DNA of 35,059 bases from Curvibacter sp. PAE-UM (GCF_001432305.1 NZ_KQ483358.1:1972184-2007242); one strand, 5' to 3'; shown: positions 7,436 to 16,863, counted from the stretch's first letter. The notes: generated by a model from the sequence alone, not told the origin. A program made the numbers and translations.

Positions 7436-8611
7436 ATGAAAAAGCGTGAGTTTCTGAGCGCATCCATCCTGGCGCTGGCGGCGGTTTCCTCCTCGGCCGT
7501 GCTGGCCCAGGACAAGACCTTCAAGATCGGCCTGATCCTGCCCATGACCGGTCAGCAGGCTTCCACCGGCCGCCAGATCGAAGCGGCAGCCAAGCTCTAC
7601 ATGGCCCAGCATGGCGACACGGTCGCCGGCAAGAAGATCCAGCTGATCGTCAAGGACGACACCAGCGTTCCCGACGTCACCAAGCGCCTAGCCCAGGAGC
7701 TGGTGGTGAACGACAAGGTCAACGTGCTGGCCGGCTTTGGCATCACGCCCTCGGCCTTTGCCACGGCGCCCATTGCCACCCAGTCCAAGACCCCGATGGT
7801 GGTGATGGCCGCCGGTACGTCCAGCATCACCCAGTCCTCGCCCTACATCGTGCGCACCAGCTTCACGCTGGCGCAGTCCTCGGTCGCCATGGCCGACTGG
7901 GCCGTCGCCAAGGGCGGCATCAAGAAGGTCGTGACCCTGGTCAGCGACTACGGCCCCGGCCACGATGCCGAGAAGTTCTTCAAGGACCGCTATCTCTTCA
8001 ACGGCGGTACCGTCGTCGACACCCTGCGCGTGCCCATGCGCAACCCCGACTTCGCCCCCTTCCTGCAGAAGGTGCGTGACGCCAAGCCCGATGGCCTCTT
8101 CGTCTTCGTGCCCTCGGGCGCCGGTGCGGCCGTCATGAAGCAGTTCCTCGAGCGCGGCATGGACAAGGCCGGCATCAAGCTGATCGGCCCGGGCGACATC
8201 ACCGATGACGACCAGCTCAACGACATGGGCGACGGCGCCCTGGGTGTGGTCACCTCGCACTTCTACTCGGCCAACCACCCCTCGCCCACCAACAAGAAGT
8301 TCGTCGAAGCCTTCAAGAAGGCCAACAAGGGCATGCGCCCGAACTTCATGGCCGTGGGCGGTTATGACGGCATGCGCGTGATCTACGAAGCGCTCAAGGC
8401 TTCCAAGGGCCAGGGCGGTGGTGACGGCCTGCTGGCCGCCATGAAGGGCCAGGTCTGGGAAAGCCCGCGCGGCCCGATGTTCATCGACGCGCAGACCCGT
8501 GACGTCGTGCACAACATCTACCTGCGCAAGGTGGAGAAGGTGGGCGGCGAACTGCACAACGTGGAATTTGACGTCATCAAGGACGTCAAGGACCCGGGCA
8601 AGACGAAGTGA
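7436..8611 (+). CDS. ABC transporter periplasmic binding protein, first gene of the Liv-type operon
   Basis: A 391-residue Peripla_BP_6 protein with a clear signal peptide (MKKREFLSAS, hydrophobic stretch, cut after AVLA) and the family start FKIGLILPMTGQQASTGRQI. It is the dedicated ligand receptor for the permease and ATPase genes that follow. The start follows AGGAG. A hairpin with nine T after the stop should reduce read-through, allowing more binding protein than membrane components. The ligand is probably an aromatic acid given the flanking catabolic genes, but residues alone do not settle that. Confidence 0.87.
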   Translation: MKKREFLSASILALAAVSSSAVLAQDKTFKIGLILPMTGQQASTGRQIEAAAKLYMAQHGDTVAGKKIQLIVKDDTSVPDVTKRLAQELVVNDKVNVLAGFGITPSAFATAPIATQSKTPMVVMAAGTSSITQSSPYIVRTSFTLAQSSVAMADWAVAKGGIKKVVTLVSDYGPGHDAEKFFKDRYLFNGGTVVDTLRVPMRNPDFAPFLQKVRDAKPDGLFVFVPSGAGAAVMKQFLERGMDKAGIKLIGPGDITDDDQLNDMGDGALGVVTSHFYSANHPSPTNKKFVEAFKKANKGMRPNFMAVGGYDGMRVIYEALKASKGQGGGDGLLAAMKGQVWESPRGPMFIDAQTRDVVHNIYLRKVEKVGGELHNVEFDVIKDVKDPGKTK

Positions 8612-8618
8612 TGCCCGG

Positions 8619-8662
8619 CCCGTGGACGCCTCCGGCCAGGGGGTGTCCATGGGTTTTTTTTT
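8619..8662 (+). terminator. Intra-operon attenuating terminator
   Basis: Stem CCCGTGGACGCC (8619-8630) pairs with GGTGTCCATGGG (8642-8653) through two G-U pairs, with an 11-base loop and nine T (8654-8662). It sits between the binding-protein gene and the first permease gene, about 30 bp before its ATG. Partial termination here would set a high binding-protein to permease ratio. Confidence 0.75.
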
Positions 8663-8691
8663 GTCCTGACCGGACCTGACCCGAGCCATTC

Positions 8692-9567
8692 ATGCTGACG
8701 ATTCTGTTTGACGGCATTGCCTACGGCATGCTGCTGTTTATCCTGGCGGTCGGCCTGTCCGTGACCATGGGCTTGATGAACTTCATCAACCTGGCCCACG
8801 GCGCTTTCGCCATGGTGGGGGGCTACGCCACCGTGCTGCTGATGCAGCGTTATGACGTGCCCTTCCTCGTGTGCTTGCCGGTGGCCTTCGTGGGCGTGGC
8901 CCTGCTGGGTGCCGTGCTGGAGCGCACGCTCTACCGTCCCATGTACAGCAGGCCGCACCTGGACCAGGTGCTGTTCTCCATCGGGCTGACCTTCATGGCC
9001 GTGGCCGCCATGGACTACTTCATGACCTCCAGCCAGCAGATCATCCATCTGCCCGAGTGGCTCAAGGGGCGCACCGAGATCGGCGACGGCCCCTGGATGC
9101 TGGGCATGGGGCACTACCGCCTCTTCATCATCGCCATCTGCGCGGCGCTGACCATCGGCCTGCAGTACATCCTGGCGAAAACCCGTTTCGGCAGCCGCCT
9201 GCGCGCCTCGGTCGATGACCAGCGCGTGGCCGCCGGCCTGGGCATCAATGTCAACGTCGTGTTCCTGCTGACCTTCGCGGTCGGCTCCGGCCTGGCCGGC
9301 CTGGGCGGCGCGCTGGGCGCCGAAGTGCTGGGCATGGACCCGAGCTTCCCGCTCAAGAACATGATCTATTTCCTGATCGTCGTGGCAGTCGGCGGCACCT
9401 CGTCCATCACCGGTCCGCTCTTGGCGGCCCTGCTGCTGGGCATTGCCGACGTGGCCGGCAAGTACTACATCCCGCGCTTCGGCGCCTTCATCGTCTACTT
9501 CCTGATGATCGTGATCCTGATCTGGCGCCCGCAGGGCCTGTTCGTGCGCAAGGGGGGCAAGGCATGA
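8692..9567 (+). CDS. livH: ABC transporter permease, LivH type
   Basis: A 291-residue inner-membrane permease with the LivH opening IAYGMLLFILAVGLSVTMGL and the motif MNFINLAHGAFAMVGGY. Several hydrophobic membrane segments follow, with the family's characteristic GLGINVNVVF and IVVAVGGTSSITGPL loops. It forms the translocation pore with the next gene product. It ends WRPQGLFVRKGGKA, and its stop overlaps the next ATG by four bases, so the two are translationally coupled. The ribosome site is weak. Confidence 0.92.
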   Translation: MLTILFDGIAYGMLLFILAVGLSVTMGLMNFINLAHGAFAMVGGYATVLLMQRYDVPFLVCLPVAFVGVALLGAVLERTLYRPMYSRPHLDQVLFSIGLTFMAVAAMDYFMTSSQQIIHLPEWLKGRTEIGDGPWMLGMGHYRLFIIAICAALTIGLQYILAKTRFGSRLRASVDDQRVAAGLGINVNVVFLLTFAVGSGLAGLGGALGAEVLGMDPSFPLKNMIYFLIVVAVGGTSSITGPLLAALLLGIADVAGKYYIPRFGAFIVYFLMIVILIWRPQGLFVRKGGKA

Positions 9568-10615
9568 AAACCCATCGCGAAGATATCGAGGAGATCATCG
9601 ATGTTGAGGCTAAAGTTGTAGGGCGAGGGGAGTCACCTGCAAAGAGCCCTAAGGAGGCAAGGAGCGCATACCAGTCTCTGCATGACCTGCAGCGCTGGAA
9701 GCTCTGGGAACCCGTCTTGTGGCTGCTGGCCCTGGCCTCGCCCTGGCTCTTGTCCACCCACGCGCTCATCATCAACGAGATCGCCATCGTCGCGCTGTTC
9801 GCTGTGTCCCTGGACCTGATCCTGGGTTACGCGGGCATCGTGTCGCTCGGCCATGCAGCCTTCTTCGGCATGGGGGCCTACGCGGCGGCCCTCTTCGCCA
9901 AGCTGGTCATGCCCGATCCGCTGGTGGGCCTGCTCTTCGCCATTGCCGTGTCCACCTTGCTGGGCGCGGTCTGCTCGCTGACCATCATGCGCGGGACCGA
10001 CCTCACGCGCCTCATGGTGACCATGGGCGTGGCCATGATCCTGATGGAGTTGGCCAACAAGCTGGACATCACCGGTGGGGCCGACGGCCTGCAGGGCGTG
10101 ATCATGGGTCCGCTGCTCGGCCGCTTCGAATTCGATCTTCAGGGCCAGACGGCTGCCTGGTATTCCATCAGCGTGCTGCTGGTGCTGTTCGTGCTGGCGC
10201 GCCGGCTGGTGCACTCGCCGCTGGGCGGCACCCTCAAGGCCCTGCGTGACAATCGTTTGCGTGCCATGGCCATCGGCATTCCGGTGACCTCGCGCCTGGC
10301 CGTGATCTACACCATCGCTGCCGGCGTGGCTGGCGCGGCAGGTGGCCTGATGGCGCAGACCTCGAGTTTTGCCTCCGTGGACCTGTTCGCTTTCGACCGC
10401 TCGGCCGACCTCATGCTGCTGGTCGTCATCGGCGGCACCGGCTGGCTGTATGGCGGCGTGGCCGGTGCCATCGTGTTCAAGGTCATGCAGGACTGGATTT
10501 CCTCCATCACCCCGCAGTACTGGACCTTCTGGATCGGTCTCTTCCTTGTCGTGCTGATGCTGGTCGGTCGTGACCGCCTGATCCGTCCCTGGAACTGGTT
10601 CGGAGGCAAAAAATC

Positions 10616-10619
<4 letters not shown>
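9564..10619 (+). CDS. livM: ABC transporter permease, LivM type, with N-terminal extension
   Basis: A 351-residue permease. The LivM core is evident from ILGYAGIVSLGHAAFFGMGAYAAAL, the loop with LRDNRLRAMAIGIPV, and LVVIGGTGWLYGGVAGAI. Before the first membrane segment (about residue 50) lies a roughly 45-residue hydrophilic, acid-rich stretch starting MKTHREDIEEIIDVEAKVV. Its codons (gta, cga, aga-poor, more A+T) differ from the rest of the operon. The ATGA overlap with livH and the lack of a later in-frame ATG near the core support the long start. The extension would be cytoplasmic; its role is unknown. Confidence 0.9.
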
Positions 10620-11378
<759 letters not shown>

Positions 11379-11386
<8 letters not shown>

Positions 11387-12083
11387 GCTCCTCAAGGTCG
11401 AGAACCTGAGCGCCGGCTACGGCGAGGCTGTGGTGCTGAACAACGTGTCGGTGAGCCTGGACCAGGGCAAGACCCTGGCGCTGCTGGGCCGCAACGGCAC
11501 CGGCAAGACCACCTTCATGAACACCCTGGCCGGCGCCACCCGCCAGCACGGCGGCAGCATCACCTTCGACGGCGTGGCCCTGCACAAGGTGCCGCTGCAC
11601 CAGCGGGCCAAGGCCGGCATCGGCTGGGTGCCGCAGGAACGCAATATCTTCAAGTCGCTCACGGTGGACGAGAACCTCACCGCCGTGGCCCGCCCGGGCC
11701 CGTGGACGCCGGCACGCGCCTACGAGATGTTCCCGCGCCTGGCCGAACGCAAGACCAACCTGGGCACCCAGCTCTCGGGTGGCGAGCAGCAGATGCTGGC
11801 CGTGGCCCGTGCGCTGGTGCTCAACCCCAAGCTGCTGCTGCTGGACGAGCCGCTGGAAGGCCTGGCCCCCATCATCGTGCAGGAGCTGCTGCGCGCCATC
11901 CGCCGCATCACGCGCGAGGAAGGCCTGTCGGCCATCATCGTCGAGCAGCATCCGCAGGCCATCCTGGCCATCTCGGATGTGGCGGCGGTGCTGGACCGCG
12001 GCACCGTGGTGCATTCGGGCACGGCGCAGTCGCTGCTGGACCAGCCCGAACTGCTGGACCGTCTGCTGGGCGTGGCGCGCTGA
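11379..12083 (+). CDS. livF: ABC transporter ATP-binding protein, LivF type
   Basis: A 234-residue ATPase, partner of the LivG-type subunit. Walker A is LGRNGTGKTTFMNTL, the Q-loop region is IGWVPQERNIFKSLTV, the signature is QLSGGEQQMLAVARAL, and Walker B is LLLLDEPLEGLAP. The switch region is IIVEQHPQAIL. Length and motifs are standard for LivF. The start overlaps the previous gene by eight bases; the Bug-type receptor gene follows after 37 bp. Confidence 0.93.
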
Positions 12084-12120
12084 TCGCCCCCGCTCTTTTT
12101 TCTTCACAAGGAGATCACCC

Positions 12121-13089
12121 ATGAACCTGCTGAATCGCCGCGCCCTCGTGGCCGTGCTGGCTGCAACCCTGACCTCCGCCGGCTGGGCCCAGTCCTTCCC
12201 GAGCAAGCCCCTCAAGATCATCGTCCCCTTCGGCGCCGGTGGCGTGGCCGACCTGACGGCCCGCACCGTGGGCCAGAAGCTGAGCCAGACCCTGGGCCAG
12301 CCGGTCGTGATCGAGAACAAGCCGGGTGCTGGCGGCGTGGGCGCTGCCGACACCGTGGCCAAGTCGGCACCGGATGGCTACACGCTCCTGCTGATGTCCA
12401 ACGCCAGCGCCGTCACCGCCACGCTGTTCAACAAGCTGCCCTATGACACGGTGAAAGACTTCACGCCTGTCAGCACCCTGGGTTTCTTCGACATCGCGGT
12501 GGTGACCGCCACCGAATCGAAGTTCAAGACGCTGGGTGAAGTGCTGGCCTATGCCAAGGCCAATCCCGGCAAGCTGAATGTGGGCAGCATCAACATCGGC
12601 AGCACCCAGAACCTCGCAGCCGAACTGTTCAAGTCCAACTCGGGCGTGGACATGCAGATCGTGCCTTTCAACGGCACGCCAGCGGTCGTCAATGCGCTGC
12701 GTGGCGGCCAGATCGACGTGGCCGTCGAGATCGTCTCGCCCATCATGGGCCAGATCAAGGGCGGCGCCCTGCGTGCCCTGGCCATCACCGACACGACGCG
12801 TTCGGCCCTGCTGCCTGACGTGCCGACCACCAAGGAAGCGGGCCTGCCCAACTACCAGGCCTCGTCCTGGAACGCGCTGGCCGTTCCGGCGGGAACGCCC
12901 AAGGACGTGGTGGCGCGCCTGCACCGCGAGATCGCCGCTGCGATCAACGATCCCGAGGTCAGCAAGAAGCTGCGCGACCTGAACATCGAGCCCCGTGCCA
13001 GCACGCCCGAGCAGACCCAGGCCTTCCTGCAGAGCGAAATCAAGCGCTGGGGTGATGTGATCGTCAAGGCCAATATCCCCCGCCAGTAA
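12121..13089 (+). CDS. Bug / TctC-family periplasmic binding protein
   Basis: A 322-residue tripartite-tricarboxylate-type receptor. It has a signal peptide (MNLLNRRALVAVLAATLTSA, cut after GWA), the Bug opening FPSKPLKIIVPFGAGGVADLTAR, and the typical IENKPGAGG and ATAKSAPDGYTLL-like blocks. Bug proteins bind carboxylates, including aromatic acids, and are hugely expanded in Burkholderiales. The start at 12121 is fixed by AAGGAG eight bases upstream. It is last in the Liv-type operon with no TctA/TctB membrane genes here, so it either serves a distant transporter or acts as a sensor. Ligand unknown. Confidence 0.9.
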   Translation: MNLLNRRALVAVLAATLTSAGWAQSFPSKPLKIIVPFGAGGVADLTARTVGQKLSQTLGQPVVIENKPGAGGVGAADTVAKSAPDGYTLLLMSNASAVTATLFNKLPYDTVKDFTPVSTLGFFDIAVVTATESKFKTLGEVLAYAKANPGKLNVGSINIGSTQNLAAELFKSNSGVDMQIVPFNGTPAVVNALRGGQIDVAVEIVSPIMGQIKGGALRALAITDTTRSALLPDVPTTKEAGLPNYQASSWNALAVPAGTPKDVVARLHREIAAAINDPEVSKKLRDLNIEPRASTPEQTQAFLQSEIKRWGDVIVKANIPRQ

Positions 13090-13161
13090 GTGTCCGGCCT
13101 TCCGTGCCGTTTGAAGATTCGACGGCACGACGGTTAACGTCTTTACTGCACAGTCCCAAAC

Positions 13162-13209
13162 ATCAAGGCCCGTACTCGCGATCTTCCGATCGCAGGTACG
13201 GGCCCTGAT
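13162..13209. terminator. Long hairpin between convergent genes
   Basis: Two 22-nt arms (13162-13183 and 13188-13209) pair with only a few mismatches around a TTCC loop. It lies between the ABC operon and the convergent lipoprotein gene. There is no T-run on either side, so termination may be bidirectional or the hairpin may protect mRNA 3' ends. A perfect 18-bp palindrome follows at 13217-13234. Confidence 0.5.
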
Positions 13210-13242
13210 GCTTCATGAGCCGGCGCGCCGGCTCCGCTGAAC

Positions 13243-14097
13243 TCAGAAACTGAACTTCTCGCCAGGCTCCAGGGGGATCACCTTGGTGGCGGTCTGGCCC
13301 AGGGCCTCCATGTACTGCTGCGGCGTGCCGCGGTTCAGCGGATTGGTGCCGTAGTGCATGGGGATGGCAAAGCGCGGCTTGAGGAACTCCCGCGTGGCGT
13401 AGGCGGCATCAACCGGCGCGGTGGTGAAGTTGCCGCCGATGGGGATCAGCAGCACGTCAGGCTTGTAGTACTCGCCGATGAACTTCATGTCGCCGAACAG
13501 GCCCGTGTCGCCCATGTGGTAGATCTTCTGGCCGTTCTCCAGCTCGATGATGAAACCCACCGGCTCACCGCCGTAGTGCGATTCGACCTTGCCGGTCTGC
13601 GGGTTTTTCCAGGCAAAGAGCGAGGAGTGCTCGGCCTTGACCATGGTGATCTTCAGGCCCGGCACATCGGGGAAGGGCACGATCGTGCCGCTCTTGTTCA
13701 TGCGCGGCGTCAGCTCGGGCGGCAGCACGCCCAGGGTGTTGAGCACCATGTTCAGGTCGCCCGGGGCGATGACCCGCGCCTTGTTCATCAGGGCCAGGTC
13801 CGGTGCGTCGGCGATGTGGTCGCCGTGGCCATGGGTGACGAGGATCAGGTCCACCTTGCCCAGCCTGGCCAGATCCTTGTACTCGGCCGGGGTCTTGGGG
13901 TTGGGCCGCAGCCAGGGGTCGGTCACGATGACCTTGCCGCTGGGCGTGGTCAGGCGGAAGGTGGACTGGCCCAGCCAGAGCAGTTCGGCCTTGGCCTGGG
14001 CAGCACCAGGCGCTGCCGGTGGCGGCGTGATGGCACAGGCGGCCAGCAGCAGGCCGCTGGCCAGCACGGTCGACAGACGGAGCAGGGGAGTGCGCAT
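13243..14097 (-). CDS. Metallo-beta-lactamase-fold hydrolase, lipoprotein
   Basis: A 284-residue metal-dependent hydrolase of the UlaG/UPF0173-like group. The zinc motif THGHGDH is present, with further ligands expected in AEHSS, HMGDTGLFGD and MHYGTNP. The N-terminus is a lipoprotein signal ending in the lipobox LLAAC (Cys21), followed by a Pro/Ala linker, so the enzyme is probably membrane-anchored in the periplasm, unusual for a largely cytoplasmic family. The start at 14097 gives the proper signal peptide; an upstream in-frame ATG at 14145 would bury it. Substrate unknown; convergent with the ABC operon. Confidence 0.8.
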   Translation of the reverse strand: MRTPLLRLSTVLASGLLLAACAITPPPAAPGAAQAKAELLWLGQSTFRLTTPSGKVIVTDPWLRPNPKTPAEYKDLARLGKVDLILVTHGHGDHIADAPDLALMNKARVIAPGDLNMVLNTLGVLPPELTPRMNKSGTIVPFPDVPGLKITMVKAEHSSLFAWKNPQTGKVESHYGGEPVGFIIELENGQKIYHMGDTGLFGDMKFIGEYYKPDVLLIPIGGNFTTAPVDAAYATREFLKPRFAIPMHYGTNPLNRGTPQQYMEALGQTATKVIPLEPGEKFSF

Positions 14098-14244
14098 GGC
14101 TTGCCTTTCGGGTCGTTGATGTGCGGCCCAGAATAGGCGCGCCAACCGGTCCGGGCAAGTAGGGCTAACGATGGACTTCGCTGCGACGCCACGATATGCC
14201 CATCACAAATTGTGATGGGCAGGGGCTAAGAGCCTGCCAGGTTC

Positions 14245-15087
14245 TCAGAGCGTGGCTTCAATCAAACGCCGCAGTTCCGGCGTCACCTCGGGCGTCACGC
14301 CGAACCAGCGCGCAAAAGCCGGGCGTGCCTGGTTCAGCAGCATGCCCAGGCCGTTGACAGTGGGGTTGCCCCGCTCACGTGCAGCGGCCAGCAGCGGTGT
14401 TTCCAGCGGCACGTAGATGACGTCGCACACCAGGGCATGTCGGGGCAGCCGGGCCAGCGACAGGGTCAGCGGCTCCTGCCCCTTCATGCCCAGGCTGGTG
14501 CTGTTGACCAGCAGGGCCGCGCCTTCCAGCGCCTCTTCGCGCTGCTCCCAGGGGTAGGCGCGGATCGGCCCGCCGAATTCGGCGGCCAGGGCCTGCGCCT
14601 TGTCCAGGCTGCGGTTGCACAGACGGATTTCCTTGGCCCCGCGTTCGGCCAGCGCCACCAGGATGGCGCGCGCCGCGCCGCCCGCGCCCAGCACGGTGAC
14701 GGGGCCGGCATCGGCGCGCCAGTCCGGCTGCGCGTCCAGCAGGCTCTGGATGAAACCATAGGCGTCGTTGTTGTAGCCGGCCAGCGTGCCGTCGGCTTCG
14801 ACGACGATGGTGTTGATGGCGCCTATGCGTGCGGCCAGCGGGTCGATGCGGTCCATCAGTGCCATGGCCGCCACCTTGTGCGGGATGGTGATGTTGCAGC
14901 CGGCAAAGCCCAGGGCGCGCAGGCCGCGCACGGCGTCGCCCAGGCGGTCCGGCTGGACGGGCAGCAGCACGTAGCTGCCGTTGAGGCCATGCTGGCGGAT
15001 CCAGTGGTTGTGGATGGCGGGTGAGCGCGAATGCGCCACCGGCCAGCCCATCACGCCGGCGAGGGTGTAGTGCTTGTCAGTTGCCAT
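14245..15087 (-). CDS. aroE: Shikimate / quinate dehydrogenase family protein
   Basis: A 280-residue AroE-family oxidoreductase. It shows HSRSP for shikimate binding, the catalytic lysine in NITIPHK, NNDAYGF, the dinucleotide motif GAGGAARA, and NSTSLGM. The position-specific NND replaces the NTD of most biosynthetic AroE. It starts 12 bp after the LysR gene stop and is co-directional with it. The neighbouring protocatechuate operon suggests a catabolic paralogue feeding shikimate or quinate towards protocatechuate, though 3-dehydroshikimate dehydratase and dehydroquinase are not in the window. A biosynthetic role cannot be ruled out. Confidence 0.83.
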   Translation of the reverse strand: MATDKHYTLAGVMGWPVAHSRSPAIHNHWIRQHGLNGSYVLLPVQPDRLGDAVRGLRALGFAGCNITIPHKVAAMALMDRIDPLAARIGAINTIVVEADGTLAGYNNDAYGFIQSLLDAQPDWRADAGPVTVLGAGGAARAILVALAERGAKEIRLCNRSLDKAQALAAEFGGPIRAYPWEQREEALEGAALLVNSTSLGMKGQEPLTLSLARLPRHALVCDVIYVPLETPLLAAARERGNPTVNGLGMLLNQARPAFARWFGVTPEVTPELRRLIEATL

Positions 15088-15099
15088 GGGTAGGTATTT

Positions 15100-16017
15100 T
15101 CATGCGGGTGTGGCGATCGCACCAAAGACCTCGCCGGCCACCTGCTGGATCAGCTCCAGCATGGCCTGCTGTGTCATGGTCGTGGTGCGGCCGGCTGCCG
15201 TGGCCAGTGCCAGGCGGCTGGCCAGACGGGGTTTTTCGATGGGGCGCGCCTGGTAGGCCTCGGGCCGCTGCGTGGTGGCCAGCGCGTACTTGGGCAGCAC
15301 GGCATAACCGGCGCCGTCGGCCACCAGGTCCAGGATGGCGGCCACGCCGTCGATCTCCAGGCTGATGTCGGGCTTGCAGCCGATGCCGGCCATCTCGGTC
15401 TCCACCACCATGCGGATGGCGTTGGGCCGGCTGGGAATGACCAGGGGCAGGTCGCTGACTTCCTTGAGGCTGATGGGCTGCGTCGTGGCCTTGCTGCGGG
15501 GCGCTCGCGGCCCGATGAGGAACAGCTCCTCGTCCATCAGTGGCCGGGTGTTGAGCTCCGGGCTGGCCGGCGGGTTGTAGAGCAGGGCGATGTCCAGGCG
15601 CCCGGTCAGCAGGCCTTCCTGCATGGAGATCGTCAGGCCTTCGCTGATGGACAGCGCGGCACTGGGCAGGCGCTTGCGGAAGGCGCGCGTGAGCGGCACC
15701 GTCAGCATGCGGGCAATGCTGGGCGGCAGGCCCAGGGCCACGCGGCCGGCCAGGGCACCGCGCACGCGGCCCAGGTCTTCGCGCGCGCGCTCCACCTGGT
15801 GCAGGATGCCGCGGCCGTGCTCCAGCAGCAGCTTGCCGGCGTCGGTGGTGGTGACGCCGCGGCCATTGCGCAGCAGCAGGTTCTGCCGCAGCTCCACTTC
15901 CAGCAGGCGCACCTGGCGGCTGAGCGCCGGCTGGGCGATGTTGAGCACCCCGGCGGCACGCGTGAAACTGCCCAGTTCGGCCACGCGCACGAAATATTCG
16001 AGTTGTTTCAGGTCCAT
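15100..16017 (-). CDS. LysR-type regulator, divergent from the protocatechuate operon (PmdR-like)
   Basis: A 305-residue LysR regulator. The N-terminal winged helix is clear (MDLKQLEYFVRVAELGSFTRAA, then IAQPALSRQVRLLE), and the C-terminal effector domain covers about residues 90-300. It is divergent from the pmd-type operon across 129 bp, the standard arrangement for a LysR activator of an aromatic operon, and is followed by the shikimate dehydrogenase gene. The start at 16017 is at the family N-terminus; an upstream ATG at 16107 adds unrelated residues. Effector probably a pathway intermediate, by inference. Confidence 0.88.
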   Translation of the reverse strand: MDLKQLEYFVRVAELGSFTRAAGVLNIAQPALSRQVRLLEVELRQNLLLRNGRGVTTTDAGKLLLEHGRGILHQVERAREDLGRVRGALAGRVALGLPPSIARMLTVPLTRAFRKRLPSAALSISEGLTISMQEGLLTGRLDIALLYNPPASPELNTRPLMDEELFLIGPRAPRSKATTQPISLKEVSDLPLVIPSRPNAIRMVVETEMAGIGCKPDISLEIDGVAAILDLVADGAGYAVLPKYALATTQRPEAYQARPIEKPRLASRLALATAAGRTTTMTQQAMLELIQQVAGEVFGAIATPA

Positions 16018-16036
16018 GGTTTGCGGGATAGCTTGC

Positions 16037-16110
16037 CATCGATTATGCCGAAATGAGATACCTGCTAGAAACCGCTCCGCCTTGGCACAGCGGGGCAGGG
16101 TGGCCACAAT
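16037..16110 (+). promoter_or_regulatory. Candidate promoter and LysR site for the protocatechuate operon
   Basis: A -35 TTGGCA (16082-16087) and a -10 CACAAT (16105-16110) are spaced by 17 bp, giving a start near 16117. About 65 bp upstream of that start is a LysR-like T-N11-A stretch (16044-16056) within CAT/ATG half-sites at 16037-16055. The distance suits LysR activation. The boxes are seen; the function is inferred. Confidence 0.45.
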
Positions 16111-16146
16111 CGCTGTCTGTTCTTATCAATTCCCGGTCCCTCTTCC

Positions 16147-16836
16147 ATGAGCGTTCCTATCCTGGGTATTTCCTCCATGGCCACCCGCCAGGTGCTGGCC
16201 GAGCTGGTCGACGCCTACCAGCAGCACGCAGGCCAACGCGTGACCATCGAGTCGGTGGGCGGCGTGGATGCGGCCAGGCGCGTGGCGGCCGGCGAGGCCT
16301 TCGACGTGGTGATCCTGGCCTCCGACGCGATCGACAAGCTCATCGCTGCCGGCCATGTGCTGGCCGGCAGCAAGGTGGACCTGGTGCATTCGGGCGTGGC
16401 CGTCGCAGTGCGCACGGGGGCTCCAAAGCCCGATATCTCCAGCGAAGACGCGGTACGCCAGGCCATCCTGGCGGCGCGCAACATCAGCTACTCCACCGGC
16501 CCCAGCGGCGTGGCCCTGGCGAAATTGTTCGAGCGCTGGGGCATAACCGAGCAGATCAAGGACCGCATCGTGACCCCGCCGCCGGGCATCCCGGTAGGCA
16601 GCCTGGTGGCCCGTGGCGAGGTGGCGCTGGGTTTTCAGCAGCTCAGCGAAATGCTGAACCTCGAAGGCCTCAGCGTGCTGGGCCCGTTGCCGCCGGCTAT
16701 CCAGATCACCACCACCTTTTCGGCCGGCGTTTGCGCCAGCAGCCAGCAGGCCGAAGCCGTGCGCGCCATGCTGGCCTACATGGCCTCGCCCGCAGCCGCC
16801 GAGGCCAAGCGCCGCCAGGGCATGGACCCGGCCTGA
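16147..16836 (+). CDS. Signal-less ModA-like substrate-binding-domain protein
   Basis: A 229-residue protein with the fold signature of molybdate-type substrate-binding domains (SBP_bac_11), seen in VGGVDAARRVAAGEAFDVVILAS, YSTGPSGVALAKLFERWGI and GEVALGFQQLSEML. It has no signal peptide or lipobox; the domain starts at residue 3, so it should be cytoplasmic. It is the first gene of the pmd-type operon, 27 bp before the OMA hydratase gene, in the place where known loci carry an OMA isomerase gene. No transporter components accompany it. It may be an intracellular ligand-binder or a repurposed enzyme; function not known. The ribosome site is weak. Confidence 0.75.
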   Translation: MSVPILGISSMATRQVLAELVDAYQQHAGQRVTIESVGGVDAARRVAAGEAFDVVILASDAIDKLIAAGHVLAGSKVDLVHSGVAVAVRTGAPKPDISSEDAVRQAILAARNISYSTGPSGVALAKLFERWGITEQIKDRIVTPPPGIPVGSLVARGEVALGFQQLSEMLNLEGLSVLGPLPPAIQITTTFSAGVCASSQQAEAVRAMLAYMASPAAAEAKRRQGMDPA

Positions 16837-16863
16837 ACCGAATCTGAATCCCAGGAGACCGAT

